The notes beneath the pieces were generated by a model, which did no database searches, was not told the origin of the DNA, and was given only the letters and a program-made list of their open reading frames with translations. Positions 16,578 to 26,043 of a stretch of 64,000 nucleotides of DNA are shown in pieces; the stretch's first letter is position 1, and every line of letters starts with the position of its first letter. Origin of the DNA: Bifidobacterium thermophilum DSM 20210 (lineage in GTDB: Bacteria; Actinomycetota; Actinomycetes; Actinomycetales; Bifidobacteriaceae); assembly GCA_000771265.1 (NCBI GenBank), contig JDUB01000010.1, forward strand, positions 1-64,000, read 5' to 3'. Made by a program: the position numbers and the translations under genes.

Positions 16578-18155
16578 ATGAACGACGCCCCGATCATCAC
16601 GGCGAACCACCTCAGCTGGTGGTATACCCCGCAAACGGACGAAGGTGAACCGGTCAAGGCATTGAACGAGCTGGATTTCTCAATCCTGCCCGGATCATTC
16701 ACAGGCATCATCGGCCCGACCGGGGCCGGCAAATCCACGCTGTGCATGGCGCTCACCGGTATCATCCCGAATCCGGACGACGGCACCATGCGCGGCACGA
16801 TGACCGTCGCCGGACGCAACACCGCCGAATGCGGCATCGCCGAACTGTCAAGCGATGTCGGATATGTCCAACAGGACCCGGAATCCCAACTGTTCTGTGC
16901 CAGTGTGGAAGACGAACTCGCCTTCCCAATGGAAAGCCGCGGTGTCGATCCCGGCCGTATGGACGAGCGCATCGACGGGTTGCTGCACCTGGTCGGCATG
17001 GACGGGTATCGCCGGCGTGTACCGACTAGCCTGTCAGGAGGGCAGATGCAGCGGGTGGCGATCGCCGCGGCTTTGGCCTGTCATCCGCGCATTCTTGTGC
17101 TCGACGAGCCGACGGCGGCGCTCGATCCGGAAGGCACCCGGGAAGTATTCCAAGCGCTTGACACGATTCGCGCAGCCCGCGAGTTGACGATTGTCATGGC
17201 CCAGCAGGATACAGACGGGCTGGCCCGATACGCCGACCACATCATGCTGTTGGATTCTGGCAGCATCACCGCGTTTGGCGATACCACGCTGTTTACAACA
17301 CATCGGGACAAGCTGATCGAGCTGGGGGTCGCCCTGCCGGGGCGAGAACTCGGCCCACCGGCGATTGTCACAGATGCTGCCGTACGGACGGGGGAGAGGC
17401 AGCCCGCGATCAGCTTCGAGCACGTCACCTACCGGTATCCCGAAGGAGGCAACGGTTCCGCCGCCCTCGACGACGTGAACCTTGCCATCGACCGCGGTGC
17501 GTTCGTTGGCCTGATTGGGCGCAACGGCTCAGGCAAAACCACCCTCGCCCGTCATCTCAACGGCATGTTGCAACCCAGCGCCGGCACTGTCACCGTTGAC
17601 GGGCTGCATGTGGGCGGGCGCCGTGTCGGCGAGATGGCCTCCCATGTCGGGTACGCGTTCCAAAACCCCGATCATCAGATTTTCTGCTCCACCACGCGCG
17701 AGGAAATCGCCTTCGGCCCGTTGTGCCTCGGTGTGCCGCGCGAGGAAATCAGCCGCCGCGTCGGCCGGCTGCTCAGCCGCTTCGGTCTCGAGGATATCGC
17801 AGGACAATCGCCGGCGACTTTGGGCTACGGCCAACGCCGACTGGTCGCCTTCGCATCCGTTCTGGCCATGCACACGCCGATCCTCGTGCTGGACGAGCCG
17901 ACCGCTGGACTGGACCGCCGACTGTCCGGCATGATTCTTGACGCGGCGTCGCAACGTTGCCGGCAAGGCACAACCATCGTGATGATCAGTCACGATATGC
18001 GTACGGTGCGCCAACGCTGCACCTATCTCATCGAACTCGAGGACGGGCATGTGCGCGCCGCCGGGCGGATCGAGCCGCAGAAAAACGGCCAACTGGAACA
18101 TGTACAGCCGGAACTCGGGCTGCCGGAACCTTGCGAATACGGGGAGGGCCACTGA
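16578..18155 (+). CDS. ECF transporter ATPase, two fused ATP-binding domains (EcfA–EcfA')
   Basis: A 525-aa protein with two complete ABC domains energising the ECF importer. Domain 1: Walker A GPTGAGKST near residue 45, signature SLSGGQMQ near 150, Walker B ILVLDEPTAALDP. Domain 2: Walker A GRNGSGKTT near 314, Walker B ILVLDEPTAGLD. Its signature is degenerate: LGYGQ replaces LSGGQ near residue 414. Both domains show VGYVQQDPE/VGYAFQNPD Q-loops typical of ECF ATPases. The stop overlaps the ecfT start (TGATG). The linker and the altered second signature suggest unequal ATP sites (inference). Confidence 0.92.
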   Translation: MNDAPIITANHLSWWYTPQTDEGEPVKALNELDFSILPGSFTGIIGPTGAGKSTLCMALTGIIPNPDDGTMRGTMTVAGRNTAECGIAELSSDVGYVQQDPESQLFCASVEDELAFPMESRGVDPGRMDERIDGLLHLVGMDGYRRRVPTSLSGGQMQRVAIAAALACHPRILVLDEPTAALDPEGTREVFQALDTIRAARELTIVMAQQDTDGLARYADHIMLLDSGSITAFGDTTLFTTHRDKLIELGVALPGRELGPPAIVTDAAVRTGERQPAISFEHVTYRYPEGGNGSAALDDVNLAIDRGAFVGLIGRNGSGKTTLARHLNGMLQPSAGTVTVDGLHVGGRRVGEMASHVGYAFQNPDHQIFCSTTREEIAFGPLCLGVPREEISRRVGRLLSRFGLEDIAGQSPATLGYGQRRLVAFASVLAMHTPILVLDEPTAGLDRRLSGMILDAASQRCRQGTTIVMISHDMRTVRQRCTYLIELEDGHVRAAGRIEPQKNGQLEHVQPELGLPEPCEYGEGH

Positions 18156-18964
18156 TGGACGCCGACCTGTACGTTCCCGGCAACGGCTGGCTGCACCGCG
18201 TCGACCCGCGTGTCAAATTCCTCATCTCGCTCGTCCTGCTTGTCCTGTGCCTCATCTGGCGCAGCTGGCCGCTCATGCTCGCGGCGTTGATTCTTGAACA
18301 TCTCATGCTCCTCACCGACCATATTCCGTGGAAAAACATCGCATGGGTGTGGAAGATTCTCGCCGTCATCATCGTGCTGATTGTAGTGCTGTGGCCGATA
18401 TTCGACCGTTCCGGCACGCATGTGCTCGTCGGCTGGGGGTGGCTGCGGCTGACCCGGGAGAACCTGCTCATGGCCGCGGTGATGGGCCTGCGCATTCCTG
18501 CGCTCGGTTTCGCCTGTTTCCTCACCCTGTTCACCACCAGCCAGGCGAAACTCATCCGCGGGGCGGTCGCTTTGGGCATGCCGTACAGCGCTGGTCTGAC
18601 GCTGGCGACCGCCTTGCGGTACATCCCGGTTTTCGCGCGGATTGTCACTCAGGTGCGTGACGCCCAGCGTGCGCGAGGCCTTGATCTGTCCGGCGAAGGC
18701 GCACGGATGCGAGGCATCCGCAATCCGTTTTCACTGATGCTGGCACGGGCGCGCGCATGGGTTCCGGTCATCGTCGCCGTGTTGATCCGTGCCTACCGGA
18801 TGAGCCGCAGCGTCGGCTGGGCTATGGAATCGCGCGGATTGGGACTGCCCGGTGTCAAGCGCTCTTACCGGGTGCGTCTGGCGATGCGTCCGGCTGATTG
18901 GGCGATTCTCGTAGCGACCATCGTATTCACCGTCCTCGCAATCGCCGCGATGGTCCTGCTCTAA
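18155..18964 (+). CDS. ECF transporter transmembrane coupling component EcfT
   Basis: Membrane scaffold linking the S component to the ATPases. The 269-aa protein starts YVPGNGWLHRVDPRVKFL, a family hallmark (PGxSxLHxLDPRxK). It has about five transmembrane segments and the two cytoplasmic coupling-helix signatures, seen as RDAQRARGL near residue 170 and SRSVGWAMESRGLG near residue 218 (AxxxRG-like motifs). GGGGAGG precedes ATG 18155, which overlaps the ATPase stop by one base. A short hairpin CCGGCG-TGT-CGCCGG at 19004-19018 follows and may end the operon. Confidence 0.9.
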   Translation: MDADLYVPGNGWLHRVDPRVKFLISLVLLVLCLIWRSWPLMLAALILEHLMLLTDHIPWKNIAWVWKILAVIIVLIVVLWPIFDRSGTHVLVGWGWLRLTRENLLMAAVMGLRIPALGFACFLTLFTTSQAKLIRGAVALGMPYSAGLTLATALRYIPVFARIVTQVRDAQRARGLDLSGEGARMRGIRNPFSLMLARARAWVPVIVAVLIRAYRMSRSVGWAMESRGLGLPGVKRSYRVRLAMRPADWAILVATIVFTVLAIAAMVLL

Positions 18965-19175
18965 GTCGCGCCGGCAGCCCTACAGCAACCCCGACCCCAT
19001 GTTCCGGCGTGTCGCCGGCATGCTCAGGGATTCCACTGATGCATCATTCTCGAGGATGATGCCGCCTCGGACGCGTTTTCCATCTTGCGCATGATGGGTT
19101 TTCCACCGGCATTCCGATAGATTTGAGGATATACGTCCAGGAAAGGTTCCGGACGAACGAGTGGAGGGAAGATCC

Positions 19176-19988
19176 ATGACAACCCCGAATCCCATAGCCG
19201 TCGAAGCTGTCGACCTGGTGAAGATCTACGGTACCGGCGAGAACGCGGTCCACGCGCTGCGCCATGTCAATGTCGCATTCGAACGAGGGAAGTTCACCGC
19301 GATCATGGGCCCGTCCGGTTCCGGCAAGTCCACGCTCATGCACACCCTCGCCGGCCTCGATTCCACCACCAGCGGCCATATCCTGCTTGACGGTGCCGAT
19401 ATCACGACGATGAACGACAAGCAGCTGACCCTGCTGCGCCGGCACAAGATCGGATTCATCTTCCAAAGCTTCAACCTGCTGCCGATGTTCACCGCCGAAC
19501 AGAACATCTTGATGCCGCTGACTCTGGCCGGCCAGAAGCCCGACCGTAAGTGGTTCGACATGCTCGTGGACACGCTGGGTCTGCGCGAGCGGCTCGGCCA
19601 CCGCCCGAACGAGCTGTCCGGCGGCCAGCAGCAGCGTGTCGCCATCGCACGCGCGCTCATCGGCAAGCCCTCCGTCGTCTTCGCTGACGAGCCGACAGGC
19701 AATCTCGATTCCGTCTCCAGCGCCGAAGTTCTAAGCTTCTTGAAGCGTTCAGTCAAGGAACTGGGGCAGACCATCATCATGGTCACGCATGATGCGGTCG
19801 CCGCCTCCTACGCCGACCGCGCCATCGTCTTCGCGGACGGTCAGATTGTCGCGGATGTCGAGCACCCGAGTGCCGACCAGATGAGCGAGTTGCTCATGCA
19901 AGAACGCCGCCGCGCCACCCTCAACCTGTCCGAAGGCGTGCCGCAGCCGCCTGTCGCCTCCACGCCGGATGCCGGCCTCAACCGCTGA
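19176..19988 (+). CDS. ABC transporter ATP-binding protein, MacB/LolD type
   Basis: ATPase of the MacB/FtsE-like exporter class. Seen: Walker A GPSGSGKST near residue 45, Q-loop FIFQSFNLLP, signature NELSGGQQQR near 147, Walker B VVFADEPTGNLDS and the H-loop MVTHD. The class-specific EVDLVKIYGTGENAVHALR-like start is present (here AVDLVKIYGTGENAVHAL). It is 270 aa. ATG 19176 was chosen because GGAGG sits eight bases upstream. The partner permease follows after 30 bp. The convergent response-regulator gene beyond the permease suggests the pair is the target of a two-component system, possibly for antimicrobial-peptide or envelope stress (inference). Confidence 0.92.
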   Translation: MTTPNPIAVEAVDLVKIYGTGENAVHALRHVNVAFERGKFTAIMGPSGSGKSTLMHTLAGLDSTTSGHILLDGADITTMNDKQLTLLRRHKIGFIFQSFNLLPMFTAEQNILMPLTLAGQKPDRKWFDMLVDTLGLRERLGHRPNELSGGQQQRVAIARALIGKPSVVFADEPTGNLDSVSSAEVLSFLKRSVKELGQTIIMVTHDAVAASYADRAIVFADGQIVADVEHPSADQMSELLMQERRRATLNLSEGVPQPPVASTPDAGLNR

Positions 19989-20018
19989 ATCAGACACGAG
20001 ACAAGCAAGGACATTCCC

Positions 20019-22640
20019 ATGTGGTCGATCACGATCAAAATGATGAAAAAGAACATGAAGATGCTGATTCCTGCGGGAATCGCCATCATGATTGGCACGG
20101 CGTTCATCGCCTGCACCTTCCTGTTCGGCAATACGCTTAACGACACCCTGCGCACCCAGCTGACCGCCCAGTATGCGCAGGCGAACTACATCGTCCAAAG
20201 CACGTCCGCGATGAGCGGCTCGGATACGATGCCCACCGTGGGTGACGTAAAAACCAAGCAGATCAACGCCACTGACGGTGTGAAATCCACGTACATCCAG
20301 CAGAATCTGCCGGTCAACGCGTCGACGGGGGACAAGAGTGCCACGCTGCTCGCCATCAACGCGTCAAGCGACGACCGCCTGCTGCCGGTCAAGATGGTCA
20401 AAGGCCACCAGCCGACGGGAGACGGGCAGATCGCGCTTCCGTCCAAGCTCGCCGACCAACTGTCGGTGAACATCGGCGACAAGGTGACGCTTGCCGCGAA
20501 CTACGGTTCCGGCATCAGCGGAAGCGACAGCGTCGAACTGATGGTCTGCGGTTTCACCGAAGACACGAACGGCGCGTACGGCTCCTATGGCGGCGCCGCG
20601 GTGATCGGCGACGAGACCATGGCGAAACTCCATGGCGCAGATAGTGAATCCGACCTGATGTTCACCGGCATGACCTTGGATATCGACGAATCGAAGGCCG
20701 ATGCCGCGGTCCCCGCAATCAGAAAGCTACTTCCGGAAGGTTACAGTATCGAAACCCGGCAGAAGGCGGGGGATGAGGCGCTCAAGTCGCTCAGCCAGTC
20801 CGGTACCAACGCCGTCACCGTGTTCCTCATGTGCTTTGGCATCCTCGCGATGTTCGTCGCCGCGCTCGTCATCGCCAACACCTTCCAGGTGCTGGTCGCC
20901 CAACGTCGTCGCACCTTGGCGCTGCTGCGCACCATCGGCGCGCAGAAAGGCCAGCTGTACCGGTCCGTTATCGGAGAGGCGGCCATCCTTGGCTTGATTG
21001 CTTCGGCGCTGGGTATCGCATTCGGCTCCGCGATCATGGCGATTGTGGTGCACAGCCACGCGCTCGCGAGCCTCGGCATGACCGGCGGATTGGTATTCAC
21101 CTGGCAGGTCTTCGTGATTCCGCTCGTCTTCGGCGTCGTCATGACCATGCTCGCCTCAATCGGGTCGGCGTGTTCGGCCACGCGCGTCACTCCGCTGGAA
21201 GCGCTGCGGCCTATCGAAGTCAGCGACAATAAGCGCGCCGGCATCGCCCGGGGTGTCATCGGCTTCCTGCTCATCACCCTCGGCTTGGTGTTGACTGTCG
21301 GCGCGGTGATGATGCTTCGCTCGGCGCTGGCATCCTCCTCGGATTTGAGCGACGGGTATTCGACGATGCTGCTGGCCGCAATCGCCGGATGCGCCCTGAT
21401 TTTCATAGGCCTGGTGGTCACCGCGGCCTTCTGGATGCCGCTGCTCATGCGCCTCGGCGGGGCCTTCGCCGCGCTGTTCGGGCCGGCGGCGAAGATCGCG
21501 CACGCCAATATCCAGAAGAACCCGAGGCGTGTCGCCTCCACCGGTGTCGCATTGCTCATCGGCGTGACGCTCGTTTCGTGCATCGGAACCGGTGCCGCCT
21601 GCGCCAAGCAGACGATGAACAACACCCTCGACACGCACTACAGCGTGGATATGGTCGCCAAAGGCAGCAAGCTGAGCAAGTCCACCGCCGACAAGATCGC
21701 CAAGATCGACGGCGTGAAGACGACACTGTATGCGCCAATTACCCGTGGTTCCGTCACCGTCGGCGGCGAGGAACGCAGCGCCACCCTGATCGGCGTTCCC
21801 GATACGGCGACGTTGTCCAAGGTGCTGCGCGCGGATTTGGGCGGGGTCAGCCTCGGCGAGGGCAAGGCACTGGCACCAACGTATTCTGCGTTCACTGGCA
21901 AGGTCCTGTCGTTCAAGAACGGGCAGGTGAGTTTCACCGCTTCGGACGATAGCGGCAGCGGCGAAGCATCCAGCGCCAACACGCTGACCTTCTCCGTCAT
22001 CCAGCGGGATTACCGCAATGTCGATACGGATGTGAGCGTCACTCTGTTCGTGAACGAGTCCTACTTCCGGAGCAAGCAAGTGCAGGCGGACGGACATATG
22101 CTGCTCGCCGCAGTCGACACGTCCAAGGCTTCCGCCGTGGACATCATCACCAAAGCGCAGACGGCAATCGGCGAAAGCGCAGGGGCCTCCCTGTCCGGTC
22201 CTATCGCCGAACGCGTCCGGTGGAACCAGATCGTCGATACGATGCTCGCGTTGCTGATCGCCCTGCTTGCGGTCGCCGTGCTCATCGCCCTCATCGGCGT
22301 GGCCAACACGCTCAGCCTGTCGGTCATCGAACGCACCCGCGAATCCGCGACCTTGCGTGCCATCGGCATGACCCGCGGCCAGTTGCGTTGGTCCCTGGCG
22401 GTCGAATCGTTGGTCATCTCGCTGGTCGCCGGTATTGCGGGCGAAATCCTCGGAATCGCCTTCGGCTGGGTCGGCTCCTACATGGTGCTCAGCCTGTACA
22501 GCGACACCGCATTCATCAGCGATTGGAAACTCAACCTGATTGTGCTTGTGGTCGCCGCGGTGGCCGCTCTGCTCGCCAGCGTCTTCCCCGCACGGCGCGC
22601 AGTCAAGACACCGCCGGTCGAGGCGCTCGCCGAAGCCTGA
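20019..22640 (+). CDS. ABC transporter permease with two FtsX domains
   Basis: An 873-aa membrane protein with the duplicated FtsX/MacB layout: one N-terminal transmembrane helix after a short basic stretch, an extracytoplasmic domain of about 220 residues, three helices (around residues 265-400), further helices near 405-480, a second extracytoplasmic domain, then three C-terminal helices ending FPARRAVKTPPVEALAEA. The phrase VTPLEALRPIEV after the first FtsX repeat and PPVEALAEA after the second mark the duplication. Such long permeases typically export or act mechanically rather than import. Forms an operon with the preceding ATPase. A 21-bp stem closes the unit. Confidence 0.92.
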   Translation: MWSITIKMMKKNMKMLIPAGIAIMIGTAFIACTFLFGNTLNDTLRTQLTAQYAQANYIVQSTSAMSGSDTMPTVGDVKTKQINATDGVKSTYIQQNLPVNASTGDKSATLLAINASSDDRLLPVKMVKGHQPTGDGQIALPSKLADQLSVNIGDKVTLAANYGSGISGSDSVELMVCGFTEDTNGAYGSYGGAAVIGDETMAKLHGADSESDLMFTGMTLDIDESKADAAVPAIRKLLPEGYSIETRQKAGDEALKSLSQSGTNAVTVFLMCFGILAMFVAALVIANTFQVLVAQRRRTLALLRTIGAQKGQLYRSVIGEAAILGLIASALGIAFGSAIMAIVVHSHALASLGMTGGLVFTWQVFVIPLVFGVVMTMLASIGSACSATRVTPLEALRPIEVSDNKRAGIARGVIGFLLITLGLVLTVGAVMMLRSALASSSDLSDGYSTMLLAAIAGCALIFIGLVVTAAFWMPLLMRLGGAFAALFGPAAKIAHANIQKNPRRVASTGVALLIGVTLVSCIGTGAACAKQTMNNTLDTHYSVDMVAKGSKLSKSTADKIAKIDGVKTTLYAPITRGSVTVGGEERSATLIGVPDTATLSKVLRADLGGVSLGEGKALAPTYSAFTGKVLSFKNGQVSFTASDDSGSGEASSANTLTFSVIQRDYRNVDTDVSVTLFVNESYFRSKQVQADGHMLLAAVDTSKASAVDIITKAQTAIGESAGASLSGPIAERVRWNQIVDTMLALLIALLAVAVLIALIGVANTLSLSVIERTRESATLRAIGMTRGQLRWSLAVESLVISLVAGIAGEILGIAFGWVGSYMVLSLYSDTAFISDWKLNLIVLVVAAVAALLASVFPARRAVKTPPVEALAEA

Positions 22641-22696
22641 TCCAGGCGTCCCGCCGGCCGGGAGCGACCGGCGGATGCGGATTGCAGATAGCTCGA

Positions 22697-22751
22697 CAGA
22701 TACGCTGTGGCCCGCCATTGCATTGAGCAGTGGCGGGCCACAGCGTATCTG
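22697..22751. terminator. 21-bp perfect stem between convergent genes
   Basis: Bases 22697-22717 and 22731-22751 are perfectly complementary (core GATACGCTGTGGCCCGCCA), with a 13-base loop. It separates the permease gene from the convergent response regulator. There is no T-run on either side. Probably a bidirectional terminator or mRNA 3'-end stabiliser. Confidence 0.65.
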
Positions 22752-22802
22752 CATACCCGCATATGGTTTGCGTGTCGCGTCTACGGAGCTTCTACGGAGC
22801 GT

Positions 22803-23567
22803 CTACGGGCGGACCAGTCCGTTCTCGTAGGCGAAGACAACCGCCTGTACCCGGTCGCGCGCGTTGATTTTCGCCAGGATATGCGCCACATGCGTTTTCA
22901 CGGTCGGCAGGCTGATGAACAGCTTGTCGGCGATTTCCTGATTGCTCAGCCCATGCGCGATTTCAATGAGCACCTCGCGCTCGCGTTCGGTCAGTTCGTT
23001 CAACTCCGGATCGGTGTACTGCGCTTCATTGCCGCCGGACGTCCCCGGTCGTACGATGGGGGCGAGCTTGCCTTCGACCATGTTCTCAATCAGCCGCTTG
23101 GTTGCGGACGGGGCGATGATCGCGTTGCCCTGATACACGGTACGGATGGAGGCCAGCAGCGTTTCCGGCTCAGTGTCCTTGAGCAGGAAGCCCGACGCAC
23201 CCGCATTGATCGCGGACATCACATACTCGTCCAGATCGAAAGTCGTCAGAATGATGACACGGGTGACATGCCCGGCGTCATCGATGTTCTCGGTATGGCC
23301 GCCCGGCGTGTCACTGGGATGAGACGTCGTCGATTCCATCGCAGTGATCCGGCGTGTCGCCTCGATTCCGTCCATGCCGGGCATACGCACGTCCATGAGC
23401 ACGACATCAGGATGCAACTCTTGAGCGAGCGCGACTGCCTGATCGCCGTCGCCTGCCTGCCCGACGACCTCCATATCCGCCTGGGACCCGATGACCATGG
23501 CGAATCCGGCACGGACGAGTTCCTGGTCGTCGGCGATGACCACGCGGATGTGCTGCTGTTGATTCAT
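22803..23567 (-). CDS. NarL/FixJ-family response regulator
   Basis: Two-component response regulator. The receiver domain shows VVIADDQELVRAG (acidic pocket) and VVLMDVRMPGMDGIE (phospho-acceptor Asp near residue 57), with the conserved Thr in VIILTTFDLDEY and Lys in GFLLKDTEP. The C-terminal LuxR-type helix-turn-helix is LTEREREVLIEIAHGLSNQE and following. ATG 23567 gives 254 aa. A GTG at 23576 is possible, but GGAG lies between them, four bases before the ATG. A poorly conserved insert of about 20 residues sits between the Asp and Thr strands. Likely partner: the large histidine kinase at 25981-28662, from which it is separated by the DUF2207 gene. Confidence 0.92.
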   Translation of the reverse strand: MNQQQHIRVVIADDQELVRAGFAMVIGSQADMEVVGQAGDGDQAVALAQELHPDVVLMDVRMPGMDGIEATRRITAMESTTSHPSDTPGGHTENIDDAGHVTRVIILTTFDLDEYVMSAINAGASGFLLKDTEPETLLASIRTVYQGNAIIAPSATKRLIENMVEGKLAPIVRPGTSGGNEAQYTDPELNELTEREREVLIEIAHGLSNQEIADKLFISLPTVKTHVAHILAKINARDRVQAVVFAYENGLVRP

Positions 23568-23835
23568 AGTCTCCACTGTATCCGCAGGTGGGGGCGTGCG
23601 CTAGGATGCGGCACGGTTCGCGCGCGACCCACACGGCGTACGAGGCTTGAGATGCAATGACAGGGAGGGGCGGATGCGCGGTTGGCGCGGTGATGTACCG
23701 CACTCCTGAGATACTGAACGACGTATCAGCTCGGGAACGACCATGGCGGACGTGCGGGCTGATACCGGACAAGGCATCCGGAACAAGCCACGGCGGCGAT
23801 TCCGTTGCGGCATGGAGCACAAGGAGTTGCCAGCT

Positions 23836-26043
23836 GTGAAGTCAACAGCCAGCGCGTGGGAAAGGGCGGTCGGCATCGCGCTTGCAGTGGTGCTCGCGTG
23901 CACCTATATCATCGTCAGGACCTACTTGGACATCTATCCGTCTGCGGACATGACGTATCGGAGCGCCAACTATGAGGTCGAAGTGCAACGCAATGGCGAT
24001 CTGAAGATTCGCGAGCATATCGATGTGACGCTCAAGAAGCGTGGCAAGCCGTGGCGACAACTGTACCAGCAGTATCGCCTTGACCCCGACCAACTCACCG
24101 CCATCACCGGGGTGAACGTCAAGAACACCACGACCGGCGAAACTTACACCCAGGCAGACCCGGTCGTGCCTGGCAGCCAGTCCACGTCACTATGGGACTC
24201 CACGTATGCTGGGCACTGGTATATCAAACGCGCCGGGGTGAGCACAAAGACGTATGACCCGGAACGTGACAAGCCTGACGCCTCGGGCGGCTACTCGGAT
24301 CAGTACCCCACTATTGAAATCGGTTGGAACATCCCCGCGACCGACGACACCGACAGCATGGGGTTCGACATTACGATGACCTTCGAAGGGGTGTCCACCG
24401 CCTACAATGATGTCGCCACATTCCAGTGGGAGCCGATTGGCACCAGAAACACCGTCCCGATCGGTGAAGTCACGGGGACGGTGACTTTCCCCGATGGCGT
24501 CACGACGAAGAATTCAGCGACTTGGCTGCACTTCGAAGGCCCATTCTCACAGACCACACGCGATAAAGACGGTACGCTGCATTTCTCAGCGAAGAACGTG
24601 GAATCCGGCATGTATCTCGATGTGGTCGCCATGGTCGATATCGCCCAGATGAACGATGTCGCCCGTCATGGGCCGGGCGAACACCGGGAGAGCCTGATCA
24701 CCTCGGAGCAGGACAAGATGGACCGCTGGGCGCGATACCGCGACGCCAAACACAGGGAATTGGTGATGCGCGCGTTCATCATCGCGGCCATAGGCATCAC
24801 TCTGTGCGTCGCCATGCTCGCCTGCCTGCGCGGCAGCATCCGAAAGACGTCGTTCCCCAAGGACGCCGCGTACCGTCGTGAGCCGCCCGACATGACGCCG
24901 AACAACGCGGCGCGCCTCAACGCGCTGATCGAGCATTGCCCTGCATCGCAGACGAATGCGCGTGCACTGAGCGCCACCATGCTCTCGCTCGCATCCAAAC
25001 ATGCTATCAGGCTCCTGCCTGGTACGGCGGAATCCTATGACGGCATTGATGTATCCGGCGCGAGTGACGCCACCGTTTTGTCAGGGGTCGAGCAAACCCC
25101 GGCCGTCGAATATCACGTGGACCGGTCGGACGGGCGCACGAGCATCGCCGTCAAACCTGATGACGTGACCATCGTAATCGAAGCAGATGGCGAGGATTCC
25201 CGTGGCCATGCGGCATTGCACCTGTGCGACAGCGAGACCGACCTGCTGGATTTCCTCGAGGCGGTGGGCAAACGCGGTAAGACCCGGGTGTTCGACATGA
25301 AGCAGATGCGTTCCCTGATGAATGACTGGAAACGCGGCGCGAAAGAACAGCAGACCATGGTGACGCAGCTTGAGGGGGAGTTCTCGAAACTGAACCTCAC
25401 TGTGCCTGTCGGCCGGGGAAGCATCGTCGTCAGCATCATCGCGTTCATCTATCTGGTGGCCAGTTGCGCGTTGCTATCGAGCAACCTGTTCCTACAATTG
25501 GTGACGATTCTTCCGGTCGCGTTGTGTGTGGGCCTGTGCATGGGCCTAATGAGGTTCTCCGGTTTGAACGAGCACGGCCGTCAGCTGGCTTCGCAACTGG
25601 AAGCGTTTAAGCGATATCTCAATGATTTCAGCGATTTCACAGATCGTGGCACGCAGGAGCTTGCCTTGTGGGACAAATACCTCGTCTATGCGGCGGCTTT
25701 CGGGCTGTCAGAACAGGTGATGAGTCAACTCGCCCGTTCGGTTCCTGAGCTATCCGACCCGCAGTGGCTTGACGACCATGCCTCCGGTTCGCTCGTGTAT
25801 TGGATGTACCGTCCGACGATTCTGCCCGGCGGTGTTGTCGCTGGCTTGACCGCTGGCGGCGGGTCCGGTGTCGCGGCATTCGCGCCGTCGTCTTTCGCGG
25901 ATTTGGGCGCGCAGCTCAACGACGGGTTCGTTGAAGTCCAGAGCGCAGTACAGACCACGCTCGGCTCCTCAGGTTCGGGGTCATCCGGCGGATTCGGCGG
26001 TGGTGGCGGCGGTGCCGGAGGCGGTAGTTTCGGCGGCCGGTAG
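23836..26043 (+). CDS. DUF2207 domain membrane protein with Gly-rich tail
   Basis: Predicted membrane protein of the DUF2207 family, function unknown. From GTG 23836 (AAGGAG nine bases upstream) it is 735 aa: a signal-anchor helix at about 12-30, an extracytoplasmic DUF2207 region with YEVEVQRNGDLKIREHIDV, a transmembrane helix near 310-330, a cytoplasmic domain, a hydrophobic hairpin near 535-580, a second cytoplasmic part, and a C-terminal Gly/Ser-rich tail ending GGGSFGGR. The tail is typical of this family. The frame is open upstream to 23743, but no better start signal exists. The last 63 bp are antisense to the 3' end of the histidine-kinase gene. Position between regulator and kinase hints at a shared envelope function (inference). 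Confidence 0.85.
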   Translation: MKSTASAWERAVGIALAVVLACTYIIVRTYLDIYPSADMTYRSANYEVEVQRNGDLKIREHIDVTLKKRGKPWRQLYQQYRLDPDQLTAITGVNVKNTTTGETYTQADPVVPGSQSTSLWDSTYAGHWYIKRAGVSTKTYDPERDKPDASGGYSDQYPTIEIGWNIPATDDTDSMGFDITMTFEGVSTAYNDVATFQWEPIGTRNTVPIGEVTGTVTFPDGVTTKNSATWLHFEGPFSQTTRDKDGTLHFSAKNVESGMYLDVVAMVDIAQMNDVARHGPGEHRESLITSEQDKMDRWARYRDAKHRELVMRAFIIAAIGITLCVAMLACLRGSIRKTSFPKDAAYRREPPDMTPNNAARLNALIEHCPASQTNARALSATMLSLASKHAIRLLPGTAESYDGIDVSGASDATVLSGVEQTPAVEYHVDRSDGRTSIAVKPDDVTIVIEADGEDSRGHAALHLCDSETDLLDFLEAVGKRGKTRVFDMKQMRSLMNDWKRGAKEQQTMVTQLEGEFSKLNLTVPVGRGSIVVSIIAFIYLVASCALLSSNLFLQLVTILPVALCVGLCMGLMRFSGLNEHGRQLASQLEAFKRYLNDFSDFTDRGTQELALWDKYLVYAAAFGLSEQVMSQLARSVPELSDPQWLDDHASGSLVYWMYRPTILPGGVVAGLTAGGGSGVAAFAPSSFADLGAQLNDGFVEVQSAVQTTLGSSGSGSSGGFGGGGGGAGGGSFGGR

